A stretch of 64,000 nt of DNA from CAWGMT01 sp963823675. GTDB lineage: Bacteria; Planctomycetota; Planctomycetia; Isosphaerales; Isosphaeraceae. The notes beneath the pieces were generated by a model, which saw nothing but the letters and a program-made list of their open reading frames with translations, did not search any database and was not told the DNA's origin. Every line of letters starts with the position of its first letter. Position 1 is the first letter of the stretch. The DNA lies in NCBI GenBank assembly GCA_963823675.1, contig CAWGMT010000026.1, positions 62,001-126,000 on the forward strand, read 5' to 3'. This document shows positions 33,913 through 43,500 of the stretch, piece by piece. Position numbers and translations under genes: made by a program.

Positions 33913-35328
33913 ATGCGCACAGCCCTTTTCTGCGTCACCGCCCTTTGTACCTTGGCAATTCCCTGCCAGGCCCAGCAGACAGCCTCGCCGCCGGAAACGC
34001 TCATCCGGCTGAGCGTTCAGCCCGCGCCGGCACCCAGGCCGGCGCTCCGATACCTGCTGCTGCCTGAGCTCAACGAAATGAACCCCGGCAACCCGATCCA
34101 GAACTACTTCAAGTGTTTCATGGAGCAGCAGAAATTCTTCTTCGACAAGGAGTCCGTCGAGCGCCGTGAGAAACTGCTGGTCATGCCGCTTGCGGAGTTG
34201 CCCGCGACAGAGCTGCGAACTTACGGCGGCTTTGCCCTGCGCCAGGCCGACTGGGCCGCCCGGCTCGATACGCCCGACTGGCAGATCCTGCTCAAGGTCA
34301 AGACCGACGGCGTCAGCATGTTGATCCCTGAAGTCCAGCAGATACGGCCGTTGGCGAGCGCTCTGAAGGTGCGATTTCGGGCCGAGGTCGCGCTCGGGCG
34401 GTTCGACGACGCGATCCGAACCGCCAAGACGATGTTTGCCATGGCTCGCCACCTGGGCGAACACCCGACGCTGGTCGGCAACCTGGTCGGCTGCACCATC
34501 GCGAATATGGCGATCGGAGTCCTGGAGGAAATGCTCCAGCAACCCGGTTGCCCCAACCTCTACTGGGCGCTGACGAACCTGCCCAGTCCGCTGGTCCGCC
34601 TCGAGAAGGGGATCGAAGGCGAGCGGGCCTTGGTCTTGGCCGAGTTCCGCGAACTGGACCCAACCGCCCCGATGAGCGCCGACCAGCTCAAGAGGTTCAT
34701 CGCCTACATTGACACGCTGCTGGGAGCTGGGAAACCCCTCGAGCCGAAGAAAGGCGTGCAGGCATGGCTCGACGCTCGGACCAAGGACGAGGCGAAAGTC
34801 AGCGCCGCTCGGCGCCGTCTTGTCGAGAGCGGCTTGGTCGAGGACCGGCTGGTGCGGTTCCCGGCCGAGCAGGTGATCCTCCTGGACGAGAAGCGCGAGT
34901 ACGAGGTTCGCCGCGACGACATCATGAAAATGATGTCCTTGCCCGCCTGGCAAGGGGAAGCACTGGCCGCTCAGGCCAAGGTGGCCCGGGAACCCGCTCT
35001 TTTCGAGGTTGCCCTGCTTGAGGGCGTCTCCGGCGTCCGTCTGCCGCAGGCGCGACTCGACCAGCGGATTGCGCTCTTGCGGCATGTCGAGGCGCTGCGC
35101 CTCTACGCGGTGGAGCACCAGGGCACACTGCCCGCGAAACTGACCGACACCCCTGTGCCGCTGCCGGCCGACCCCTTCACCGGCAAGCCGTTCCGCTACG
35201 AAGTCAGCGGCACCACGGCGCATCTCCGCGGCAGCCCGCCCCCCAGCGAGGAAACCGAGCCAGCTATTGCGGCGGCCGCCAATTCCTGGACCAATGGGAT
35301 CCATTACGAAGTAACATTTCAGAAGTAA
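33913..35328 (+). CDS. Secreted protein of unknown function
   Basis: 471 residues. ATG 33913 has AGGAG 7 bases upstream and opens a signal peptide (MRTALFCVTALCTLAIPCQA). The mature protein is mostly helical (FRAEVALGRFDDAIRTAKTM, LVGNLVGCTIANMAIGVLEE) and ends with LYAVEHQGTLPAKLTDTPVP and DPFTGKPFRYEV. That last segment is a motif I associate with planctomycete secreted proteins of unknown role. It is probably co-transcribed with the sigma and anti-sigma genes and could be a target or sensor component of that regulon. The open frame upstream of 33913 belongs to the frameshifted anti-sigma gene. Confidence 0.8.
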   Translation: MRTALFCVTALCTLAIPCQAQQTASPPETLIRLSVQPAPAPRPALRYLLLPELNEMNPGNPIQNYFKCFMEQQKFFFDKESVERREKLLVMPLAELPATELRTYGGFALRQADWAARLDTPDWQILLKVKTDGVSMLIPEVQQIRPLASALKVRFRAEVALGRFDDAIRTAKTMFAMARHLGEHPTLVGNLVGCTIANMAIGVLEEMLQQPGCPNLYWALTNLPSPLVRLEKGIEGERALVLAEFRELDPTAPMSADQLKRFIAYIDTLLGAGKPLEPKKGVQAWLDARTKDEAKVSAARRRLVESGLVEDRLVRFPAEQVILLDEKREYEVRRDDIMKMMSLPAWQGEALAAQAKVAREPALFEVALLEGVSGVRLPQARLDQRIALLRHVEALRLYAVEHQGTLPAKLTDTPVPLPADPFTGKPFRYEVSGTTAHLRGSPPPSEETEPAIAAAANSWTNGIHYEVTFQK

Positions 35329-35341
35329 GACAGTTTGGAAG

Positions 35342-37333
35342 TCACTCGGGTTTGCCGACCTGGAAATAACCCCAGAGTTCCGCAGCTTGGCCGTCCTCGA
35401 GCACCGCGTCGACCCGGTAGCTTACGGGTGTCGGGCGGTCGAACGAGCCGAGCGGCAGCGACGCGGGGGGCGATCCAGCGCCACTCACCGGCACGGTTTG
35501 CCACGGACCGGATAGGTCGGTCTGCACGCGAATTCTGATTTCGCGGAGTTTCGACCTCTCGGGCCACGTGAATCTCAGTTTCACCGGCTCGTTCGGCTTC
35601 GGAATGGTGGGAGTCGGCAGGGCGGTGAAGGCCGTGAACAGGTCGCTTGCTGGCTTCCTCTCGGCGCGATTCGCAATCCCGTCACCGCCGTCGTCGTCCC
35701 AGCCCAAGGCTTGCTTCTGCGACCGATCCACCCACGTCTGGTTGATCCAGTATTTGTACTGGGCGGCGCCCATCACGGAATCGTCGAGCGGCTCTGGATG
35801 GGGCAGACCGATGGGGTGGCCGACGCCCTCATGGTAGACGGCGCAGTCTGACCCACTGTAAGGGACACGCCAGCCGTCGCCGCTGACGAGGCCGACGCCC
35901 AGCGCCTCATCCGCCACGTACGAGGCCCTCGAGCCGCCCGACGGTGCCCCCGGAAAGTGCCTGCCTTCAGAATCGACCGAGCCTTCAAACTTCGGCACGC
36001 CGTCGACGCGGATCGTGCGGTGGAAGTCGTCGAGCTCGCGCCAATTGATGTCGCTGAGCAAGAGCAGGATCGTGAACCCGTCCCCCTTTGCAGGCCATTT
36101 CAATTGCGAGCGAGCTGCACCGATTGAGTTGTCGAACGTCTCGCCCGCGTTCTTGCCCCGAATTTCCTCGGATGACTTCGCCACGATCAAGGGGTCCGGG
36201 TGGACATGAATATGCAGCGCCGATCTTCCCCCGGACTCCCGGCGCTGGAACAAAACCAGGCGTTTGCAGAAATAATCGACCCGCTCACGCCAATCGAAGA
36301 GCGGCTTACGGTCCTTGGGCACGAAGTACACGACGGTCAAGTCAATCGACCCGATCTCGTATCTCCCATCGAACGTACACGGCGGATCGCCGCTCTTTCT
36401 TCGCGGTTGGTCCTGAACGAAGATGATGGCATCGCCCTTGCCGCCATAGCACGGCGAAGTTCCTCGTGGCGACCCGCCACTCAGGGCTTCCGGTTTCCGC
36501 TTGGGCTCGTCCACGGAGAGGCGGACCATCCCCTCTTTTTGATCGGCGATCCCATTGCAGACCAGTGTATTGCCGTCGGGCGACCAGACCGGCCGGAACC
36601 AGCCGGCGCCAACGATCACATTCCGCCCGGTGCCGAGCTCGACGACCCGGATCTGGGGCGCCGCATGGGCGCGGTCCACGAGGCAGCAGGCGATCTTCTC
36701 CCCATCCGGCGACCAGCTCGGGCAATCCCCGTCGCAGACCGACCTGCGGTCTGAGCCATCAACCTGGGATACGTAGATCCGCGCCATCTCCCGCGCACCA
36801 CCGCCGGCAGCCCCGCCGATCGAGAAAGCGATCCGCTTTCCGTCGGGAGACCAGTCGGGCCACCGGCCCGGACCGATGCGGCGCTCGCCGGTCCCACCGC
36901 GGTCGATCATGAAGATGCCGAGGTCCTTGTCCGGCTCGCGCTGGCCCTCGCGCATGAAGAGGAGGCGCTTGCCGTCGGGCGACCAGCGGGGCACCGACCC
37001 TTCCGCGAACTTTCTGAGACCTGTCCCATCGACACGCACCACCCAACATTCCGGCGTGCTGACCATTTCGCCGGAAGCGACCTTGTACGCGTCGAAGGCG
37101 ACCCACTCACCGTCCCGGGAGCACGAGGGAGAGCCGATATGGTCATATTGGCGTAGCTTGATGATATCGCGGCCCCTGCTGCCGTCGCGCAGCGGCTGGA
37201 ATCGAAGCGTGTTGGGCCAAACCGGAGCGCCCCCCTCCTGGGCCGGTGCCTTCGTGACATCGGCGAAAGAGGTCAACACCAGCGCCAGGACAAGAACCTC
37301 GACCCTGCTTACCCTGGTAAACCGAATCCTCAC
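35342..37333 (-). CDS. TolB-like beta-propeller fused to a metzincin-like metalloprotease domain
   Basis: 663 residues. GTG 37333 has AAGGAGG just upstream and opens a signal peptide (VEVLVLALVLTSF, cleavage near APA-QEGG). Residues 40-330 form a TolB/WD40-like propeller (PRWSPDGKRLLFMR, PDWSPDGKRIAFSI, PSWSPDGEKIACCL, PVWSPDGNTLVCNG). The C-terminal half has a zinc-type motif YHEGVGHPIGLPHPEP (His501, Glu502, His506, His512), followed by DDSVMG as a Met-turn. The spacing is HExxxHxxGxxH, one residue longer than the classical HExxH. It ends in a beta-sandwich (VKLRFTWPERSKLREIRIRV). A short remnant with the same HEGVGH segment lies at 38503-38562. Confidence 0.8.
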   Translation of the reverse strand: MRIRFTRVSRVEVLVLALVLTSFADVTKAPAQEGGAPVWPNTLRFQPLRDGSRGRDIIKLRQYDHIGSPSCSRDGEWVAFDAYKVASGEMVSTPECWVVRVDGTGLRKFAEGSVPRWSPDGKRLLFMREGQREPDKDLGIFMIDRGGTGERRIGPGRWPDWSPDGKRIAFSIGGAAGGGAREMARIYVSQVDGSDRRSVCDGDCPSWSPDGEKIACCLVDRAHAAPQIRVVELGTGRNVIVGAGWFRPVWSPDGNTLVCNGIADQKEGMVRLSVDEPKRKPEALSGGSPRGTSPCYGGKGDAIIFVQDQPRRKSGDPPCTFDGRYEIGSIDLTVVYFVPKDRKPLFDWRERVDYFCKRLVLFQRRESGGRSALHIHVHPDPLIVAKSSEEIRGKNAGETFDNSIGAARSQLKWPAKGDGFTILLLLSDINWRELDDFHRTIRVDGVPKFEGSVDSEGRHFPGAPSGGSRASYVADEALGVGLVSGDGWRVPYSGSDCAVYHEGVGHPIGLPHPEPLDDSVMGAAQYKYWINQTWVDRSQKQALGWDDDGGDGIANRAERKPASDLFTAFTALPTPTIPKPNEPVKLRFTWPERSKLREIRIRVQTDLSGPWQTVPVSGAGSPPASLPLGSFDRPTPVSYRVDAVLEDGQAAELWGYFQVGKPE

Positions 37334-37703
37334 GGCCGCCTCCTTCAGGATTGTATTCCCCAGAGACGATGATGAAGGCATCCGCCCGCCGGATCTGCCT
37401 GGGTTCCGGGCCGGGTGGACCCAGGGGATTGCTCCGCGAGGGCTCCCACAGACCCGTACGTGCCCTCTCAGGTATCCGGCTCTTCGTGTCATGAGCTCGC
37501 TACGGGGCGGCCGCGATCCGTTGTTGTTTCGTGGACACTTCCACGGGTTTCGATGCACCCGCCATGTTGCCCTCGCAAAGCAATAAGACCGTTCGCCCCG
37601 AACGGTGGGTCCGGACTTTGCAGCCTACCAATCGGGGACTAGAATGGCGAGAGTAATGTGAGAGATCTGCTTCCCCTTCAGGCAGGTAACGCCGGGAGTG
37701 GCC
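37334..37703. other. Intergenic region with reductase-gene scar and small hairpin
   Basis: About 370 bases between divergent genes. 37352-37402 is a copy of an internal segment of the FMN reductase gene (listed separately). ACCGTTCG and CGAACGGT form an 8-bp hairpin at 37588-37606. No other gene is supported. The promoters of both the protease and DUF4058 genes must be here. Confidence 0.5.
37352..37402 (-). repeat. About 50-bp duplicate of part of the FMN reductase gene
   Basis: The core GAGACGATGATGAAGGCATC, followed by CGCC and GCCGGATCTGCC, also occurs inside the reductase gene at about 38884-38933 with only a few differences, in the same orientation. It begins 18 bases upstream of the protease start codon. 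Best explained as a leftover from a larger duplication. Confidence 0.8.
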
Positions 37704-38468
37704 ATGCCGTCCCCCTTCCCAGGAATGAACCCCTATCTTGAACAAAACGACACATGGGAGGACTTCCATCAGAGTTTCCTCATCCATGCGCGAGACATTC
37801 TTAACGGGCAAGTGGGACCCAACTATCTTGTAAAGGTCGAAGTTCGACTCTACTTGCACGAGCTGTCCGCCGAAGAACGCAGGTATTTTGGCCGGGCCGA
37901 CGCGGCGATCACGCGGCCTCCCGGTGCGCCGCAAGGTTCAGCGGCCGCCTCAGGGCTGGCCGGCCCAATGCAGCTTACGCTGCCGGCTGTAGATGCCGAA
38001 AGGCATTCGTCTTTGGAGATTCGCGACCGCCGTAATCGGCGACTCATAACCACGATCGAGCTTCTTAGCCCCACAAACAAGACGCCGGGGCCCGACCGAG
38101 ACGAATACCTTGCCAAGCGCGCCCAAATCCTTGGTTTTCACACGAACTTGGTGGAAATTGACCTGCGCCGGGGCGGCACACGTCCTCAGCCTCCTGAACT
38201 GCCTGAGTGTGCCTATTACATCTTGGTCAGTCGCTCCGAATCGTGGCCACACGTGGATTTCTGGCCGGTAGGCCTACGCGATCGCCTGCCTGTCATCCCG
38301 ATTCCGCTGGCGCCGCCGGATCCACCTGTTCTCTTCGACCTCCAGGACGCGCTTCATCATGTGTACGACGCTGCAGGCTATGGCAAGTACATCTTCGCTG
38401 AGACGCCAGAGCCGCCTCTGAGCCCGGCGGACCAGGAATGGGCCCGCCAGGTCATTAGTGCCCGTTGA
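37704..38468 (+). CDS. DUF4058 family protein
   Basis: 254 residues. ATG 37704 follows GGGAG, and the start MPSPFPGMNPYLEQNDTWED is the hallmark of DUF4058. Other family points are DFHQSFLIHARDIL, LEIRDRRNRRLITTIELLSP (a strand pair resembling a nuclease-like core), TNKTPGPDRDEYLAKR, and LVEIDLRRGG. Function unknown; the family is common in cyanobacteria and planctomycetes, often in repeat-rich or accessory DNA. It lies between two duplication scars (37352-37402 and 38503-38562), which suggests it was inserted there. Confidence 0.88.
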   Translation: MPSPFPGMNPYLEQNDTWEDFHQSFLIHARDILNGQVGPNYLVKVEVRLYLHELSAEERRYFGRADAAITRPPGAPQGSAAASGLAGPMQLTLPAVDAERHSSLEIRDRRNRRLITTIELLSPTNKTPGPDRDEYLAKRAQILGFHTNLVEIDLRRGGTRPQPPELPECAYYILVSRSESWPHVDFWPVGLRDRLPVIPIPLAPPDPPVLFDLQDALHHVYDAAGYGKYIFAETPEPPLSPADQEWARQVISAR

Positions 38469-38502
38469 GTCTCTCAGGAGGTGCCTGCTGGCTGACCCCG
38501 AC

Positions 38503-38562
38503 CAACCCGACGGAGTGGCCGACGCCCTCATGATAAACGGCGCAGTCCGATCCACTGTAAGT
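38503..38562 (-). repeat. About 58-bp duplicate of the metzincin motif region
   Basis: The minus strand reads YSGSDCAVYHEGVGHSVGL, matching the active-site segment of the gene at 35342-37333 (about 35807-35871, PYSGSDCAVYHEGVGHPIGL) with a few base differences. No flanking protease sequence remains. It lies between the DUF4058 gene and the reductase gene. Confidence 0.8.
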
Positions 38563-39140
38563 CAATACGGCACACCGGCCGCGCGAGCGGCCTTCATCGC
38601 GTTCGCGTACCACTCCAGCTCGGCGAGGAAGCGGGCGGCTCGAGCATGATACCCCTCATCGTGCGGACGGCCGCTGTCATCGAACGCGTCCTGCACGCGC
38701 GGCACCGGCAGGAGCGACGGGATGCTGGGAGTGCCGAGCTCGCAGAGAATGGCCCGCAGTTGCATCGCGGCCCGCACGCCGCCAAATGCGCCGGCCGAGT
38801 AGCAGACGATCGCCGAGGGCCGCCAGAAGTACTCTTCCAGGAAGTGGTCGAGCAGGTTCGATAGCGCCGGCGGGATGCTATGGTTGTATTCGCCCGAGAC
38901 GATGATGAAGGCATCCGCCTGCCGGATCTGCCCCGCCAGGCGCTCGAGAGTCTCGGGAGCCTGTCCTGCTGGATACTCCTTGTACATCAGATCGAGCAAT
39001 GGGAGCCGCTCCTCGGCGGGATCAATGAGGGTCGCTTTATGTCCGCGCCCGCGACAAGCCTCGGCGATGAATCGGGCAGCCTTGATGCCCTGGCGAGCGC
39101 GCCGGACCGAGCCGTAGATGACGAGTAAGTCGAGTGGCAT
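38562..39140 (-). CDS. NADPH-dependent FMN reductase family flavoprotein
   Basis: 192 residues from ATG 39140 (MPLDLLVIYGSVRRARQGIK). The flavodoxin-like fold shows the phosphate-binding loop YGSVRRARQG (about 9-18), the loop VSGEYNHSIPPALSNLLDHF (FMN ring contact) and YSAGAFGGVRAAMQLRAIL. Enzymes of this family reduce FMN or quinones with NADPH. The frame is open upstream to 39218, but the family starts at the chosen Met. A duplicated fragment of its middle part lies at 37352-37402. Confidence 0.9.
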   Translation of the reverse strand: MPLDLLVIYGSVRRARQGIKAARFIAEACRGRGHKATLIDPAEERLPLLDLMYKEYPAGQAPETLERLAGQIRQADAFIIVSGEYNHSIPPALSNLLDHFLEEYFWRPSAIVCYSAGAFGGVRAAMQLRAILCELGTPSIPSLLPVPRVQDAFDDSGRPHDEGYHARAARFLAELEWYANAMKAARAAGVPY

Positions 39141-39406
39141 GGTGTCCTTCACATGTTGCGGCAGGTAGCGACCAAGCCGGTCAGTCGGCACCGCGCGGGA
39201 GAGGCCGAGCGCCGACACCGATATCAGGCCCGACTCTCGTCCATCTTACGGCTCAAATCCGGAATCTCAAGGTTCCTCAGTCGTCCAAGCTCTGAGAACC
39301 CAGTGAACGGAACGGGGACGGTGTCGGTATTGGCGATACGGGCAGGTAGGAACTCGGTTGACCTGACATCATCGGACCCGTCCGGGATTCCCCTATCGGT
39401 ACGGGC

Positions 39407-39610
39407 GTGACTGAACACGAGCGCCGGGGAGAGGCTACCGATCATCTGGCTGCGACGGTGAACGTCGAACACGAGTGGCAGCGGCTGCGTGAGCGCTGGC
39501 AACTTCGCTTGGAGCGCGCCGGGTACGATGTTGATCGGGCCGCTAGCCGCCGACTCCTGACCGCTCCCCGCGCACTGCTACCGACTCTACACTCCCAGCC
39601 GCTCGACTGA
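39407..39610 (+). pseudogene. Serine recombinase C-terminal coiled-coil remnant
   Basis: The 67-codon frame contains VNVEHEWQRLRERWQLRLER followed by AGYDVDRAASR. This is the Arg/Glu-rich coiled-coil pattern found in the C-terminal part of large serine recombinases encoded by bacterial mobile elements. The similarity covers about 40 residues only. The catalytic domain is not present in the window. A decayed mobile element would fit the surrounding repeats. Confidence 0.45.
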
Positions 39611-39874
39611 GGCGCGTTGTTCTGCTTTTGCCGGTCGTGACGCTCCCGGCATGACCCGCAAACCCGCAACCAACGGCCGTGACGCATAAGTAGAGGCAAA
39701 TCATTCAAAAACCGTCGTCGTAACCCTTTAACTGACAAGGCGGTGACGCTGTTGACGCAAATGACGCAAAAAGCCCGACACCGAAGGGGAACGGGGGAAA
39801 GGATGAAGGATGAAGGATGAATACGGGATCGGCTCGGTTGGCGAAGCGAGCTGAGGGATACCTGCCAGGCAAGG

Positions 39875-40077
39875 AACGGACCGAACCCATTGCCGCACGA
39901 TCCCGCGGAACGAACCCTTTCCGGCGTGTTCCCGCGGAACGAACCCATTGCGACAGGATCCCGCGGAACGAACCCACTGCGGCACGATCCCGCGGAACGA
40001 ACCCAATGGGGGGCGATCTCGCGGAACGAACCCACGGCGGCGCGTTCCCGAGGACTGAACCCAAACGAGGGACAGGC
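39875..40077. repeat. Tandem array of seven 29-bp units
   Basis: Units start at 39875 (degenerate), 39904, 39933, 39962, 39991, 40020 and 40049, spaced exactly 29 bases. Each has a conserved core CGCGGAACGAACCC and a more variable 15-base part (for example ATTGCGACAGGATCC). Because 29 is not a multiple of three, translation cycles through three frames, so it is not coding. Confidence 0.9.
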
Positions 40078-40117
40078 AGCATGCAAGAACTGTGGATTCT
40101 TCCTAGGAGACAGTTCC

Positions 40118-40345
40118 GCACGATGCGCGCATCTTGGCATCGCCGGAGGGGCCGGCTCGTGCAAGACTACGTGCTGATGCGCCGCGGTGCTATGGGAGGG
40201 GGCTCTGTCCCCCGATCGGTTGGTTGCGGCCACGTCGCGTTGGGCTCGGGACGCGATAAGTTCCTGGTAAACTCGGCTTTCGCGGAGCGAAAGGCGACGC
40301 TGGCTTTCGCGCCGCACCTTACAGGCCGGCTAAAGCCGGGACTCC
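40118..40345 (-). repeat. Composite interspersed repeat, copy B (inverted relative to A)
   Basis: It contains, in order, GCGCGCATCTTGGCATCGCC followed by GGAGGGGCCGGCTC (about 40118-40160), GGAGGGGGCTCTGTCCCCCG (about 40196-40215), and TCCTGGTAAACTCGGCTTTC followed by GCGGAGCGAAAGGCGAC (about 40262-40299). The three modules match copy A in reverse order and orientation. Confidence 0.75.
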
Positions 40346-40545
40346 GACCCAGAAAGAGACTGTCAGGCCAATGTCACAAATTCTCAGCGTCAGCCCGTTG
40401 CTCGGTCACCCGGACCGCGGCTATCATGGTATGGATCAGGGGGCATCCAGGCCAGAGCATTTCCCTCTTTCCATTCTTCCGCGCAGCCGCGGTGCCGGAC
40501 GCGTCGTCCTGGCACAAGGAACACATACGGTGAGGTCTCTGACTG

Positions 40546-43500
40546 ATGCCAGGCAATACCGCGCACGAGTACGAGGCCAGGGAAGCCGTCAACGAGGTCG
40601 TCGAGGCGAGCCGGAAATTCCTGGACACGGACGAGCGGCCGGTCCGACGCGACCAGCACCCCAAGCAGCACGGGTGCGTCCGTGCCCGGTTCATCGTCGC
40701 CAAGAATCTCGGCGATCCTTATCGGCAGGGGTTGTTTCAAGAAGAGAAGGTCTATGAGGCCTGGATCAGGCTCTCCAACGGCAGCCAGTGGGATGACCGC
40801 AAGCCCGACGCCCACGGAATGGCCGTGAAGCTGATGGGTGTCGAGGGACCCAAGGTCCTCGCCAGCGAGCGGGACGCCTCGACCCAGGACTTCGTGATGG
40901 TCGATAACCCGACGTTCTTCCTGCGCGGCGCCGTGGAATACAGCCGGTACTCGCAACTCCTGCTCAAGGCCAAGGGGAAGGAGCCATCGAGCCTGTACAA
41001 CGCGCTGGGGCTCTTGGTGAGCGGACCGCTCCGGGGGCTCTTGACGCTCTTGGTGCTTTCCCTTTTGCAGGGGAGGCTGTTCACGTTTCTGCGGTTGATC
41101 CGGTTCGCGAGCAAGCGGATCGCCAACCCGGTCACAACCCGGTACTGGAGCACGACGCCCTACAAGTTTGGCGATACCTGCATGAAATTCTCGGCAGTGC
41201 CGGCCGAACTCCCCGGAGGCCCGCCGGCCGAGGGGCCCGGCGATGACTCTTACACCGCGCTGGCCGATTTCCTCCGTCCGGCCGTCGCCGCCTTACTTGT
41301 GAACACACCGCCAAAGGGTGGCTCCCGCGATTACCTCCGCGACGCGCTGGCGCGCACGCTCGCCTTGCGAGGGGCCGTCTTCCTCTTCCAGGTCCAGCTC
41401 TTCAGGGACGACAAGACAACCCCGATCGACGACCCAACCGTCGAATGGCCCGAGGACGCCGCGCCTTTTCAGACCGTGGCCCGGATCTGGATCCCCAGGC
41501 AAGTCTTCGACACACCGGGTCGGATGGCCTTCGGCGAGAACCTGTCGTTCACTCCCTGGCATGCGATCTTCGCGCATGAGCCCTTAGGCGAGATCAACGC
41601 GGTGCGCAAGGTCGTTTACTCCAAGCTTTCCGCCCTGCGCCACCGCCTGAACGGGGTTGCCGAGGTCGAGCCGGCCGCCACCGATCCCGATCCGGCCAAC
41701 ATGCCGCCGCGGTGGGGGGATGACTCGTCGGCGTTCTGCCACGTCCTCCGGGATGAGCTCGACCTGATCCGACAGCGGCGCCGGCAAATTGAAGGTCCCT
41801 CCGCGGAGGGCGGCGATGGCGAGCAAGGGCGCCCGCCCGAAGCCGGCTCGGCCGAGCAAGCCGAGCTTGCGATCGACGGCACTTCCGATCCAGCCGCCAC
41901 TGCCGGCGGCCGCGCTGTGGCGCACGATGTGGACAGCTTGACCAGGCAGGTACGTCTGCGGGCTTTGAACGAGCACACCACAGGCCTGGCACTGGCAGGG
42001 CAGGGGGCCAAGAGCGCAGCGTTCGCGGTCGGCCTCCTTCAGGGCCTGGCGTCGCTCGGCCTGATACGGCGGCTGGATTACCTCTCGGCCGTATCGGGCG
42101 GCGGACATGCGGCGGCATGGCTCGCCGCCTGGCTCAAACGAGAAGGTGGTGATCCCGCCAACGTCGAGCGACAGCTCGCCCCCAGTCGCATCGAGCAGGC
42201 ACGGGCACCGCGGCAATACCTCGCCACGGGCGAAGTCGTTGACGAGGAGCCCCAGCCCCTGCGCCACCTGCGATCCCATGCCCGCTCGCTCGAACACCGC
42301 GCGGGCATCCTTGCGACCGACGCCGGCACCAGCATCCCGAGCTGGGCGCGAAACGTCATGATTCATTTATTCGTGCTCGTTCTGCTTTTGGTGCTCGTCG
42401 CCGCCGGTGCGAGGCTCATCGTCGCGCTCTACGGACTGCTCGGCCGGCTGATGCAGATCGACCAGCTCGCGGCCCAGTTCGACAGCCGGCTGGGCGGGCC
42501 GGTGTTTGTCCTGGGTGTCCTGGCTCTGGGGCTCATACTTCTGGCGGGTGCCCTCGCTCTGGGCCTGGCGTTCTCGGCGATCGCCAGGTCATTGCACGAG
42601 GTTCGCGGGGCCGAATTCCGGCTGCGCGCCGAGCCTGACACGAGCGATCCCGTCGCCCTGGTGCAGAATCGAATCGTGACCCGTCTGCTCGCCGCGGCAC
42701 TCTTGTTGAGTCTCTGCGTTCCGCCGATCGGGCAGGGGCTGCGCGAGCTGGTCGGCAACCTGTCGTTCCTGCCGGACTCGGGCGGCTTGTTCTCCTTGCG
42801 AACGATCGCCGACGTCGTGCTCGCTCACTTCACGCTTCTCGGTTGGCCCAACTTTCTGGCGCACGCCTTCTTGATCGGCGGGGTGCTGGCCTGGTGGACG
42901 TCGCGACGCTCGGCGGGCCAGGAAACGCCGCGGAGGAAGACGCTTCGTGGGGCGTCGTTCGCGGCGGGCGCGACGGGCGGTCTCTTGATCGTCCTCCTCG
43001 AGGGGCTCGATCGCTGGTTCGAGCAAATCGGGCGGCCGGACCTGGTGGCGACGTTCGTCCCCGCGCTGGCGCTTCTGATCGTCGTGGCTGCGATGGTCGT
43101 GGAAGTCGCGGCGCTCGGGCGTGCCGCGGGCGACGCGGAGCGCGCGTGGTGGGCGGGTGTCAGCGCCCTCTTGACGAAACTGGCAATCTACTGGGTCGCC
43201 GGGATGGCGACGATCCTGTATCTCCCCGGCGTCGTGTTCGCGGCCGGCGGCATCACGCGAGCGGCTGGCGCGGCGGCGTGGCTCGGCGCGGCGCTCGGCG
43301 TCATCGTCGGCCGCCACGTCCTGACCAGGGACGAGAGCGCGCGCTCCGCCTGGCTGACGTGGCTCGCGTCAGTCTCGGCCCTGGTCTTTTTCGCAGGACT
43401 GCTGGGCGCGACGGCTCTCATTGTCTCGTTCTTCGCCAACATGCCCGCCCTGACTGCTCCCGGCGGCGACGACGACGGGCCGTTCGCCTATTACCTCCGA

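Larger units (their letters stand above)
39141..40545. other. Repeat-rich accessory stretch with recombinase remnant
   Basis: About 1.4 kb with no intact gene. It contains a serine-recombinase-like remnant (39407-39610), a 29-bp tandem array (39875-40077) and composite repeat B (40118-40345). Open frames of 60-290 codons cross the arrays on both strands but read through the repeats in shifting phase and are not genes. The last 200 bases precede the catalase-patatin gene and should hold its promoter. Confidence 0.6.

Noticed and set aside
33391..35304. 637-codon open frame on the minus strand
   Set aside because: Antisense to the anti-sigma-like and secreted-protein genes, which have ribosome-binding sites and a signal peptide. 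The minus frame shows no family features.
33436..35328. One 630-residue fusion protein
   Set aside because: An internal ATG at 33913 has AGGAG at good spacing and a full signal peptide, and the upstream half shifts frame to its own stop at 33859. They are two genes.
39875..40077. CRISPR array
   Set aside because: The 29-base period with a 14-17 base core leaves only 12-15 variable bases, the variable parts resemble each other, and no cas gene is in the window. It is a tandem repeat, not repeats with unique spacers.
39442..40317. 291-codon minus-strand open frame with FVPRD / GSFRG / VRSAG peptides
   Set aside because: These peptides are three-frame translations of the 29-bp tandem repeat, not a protein.
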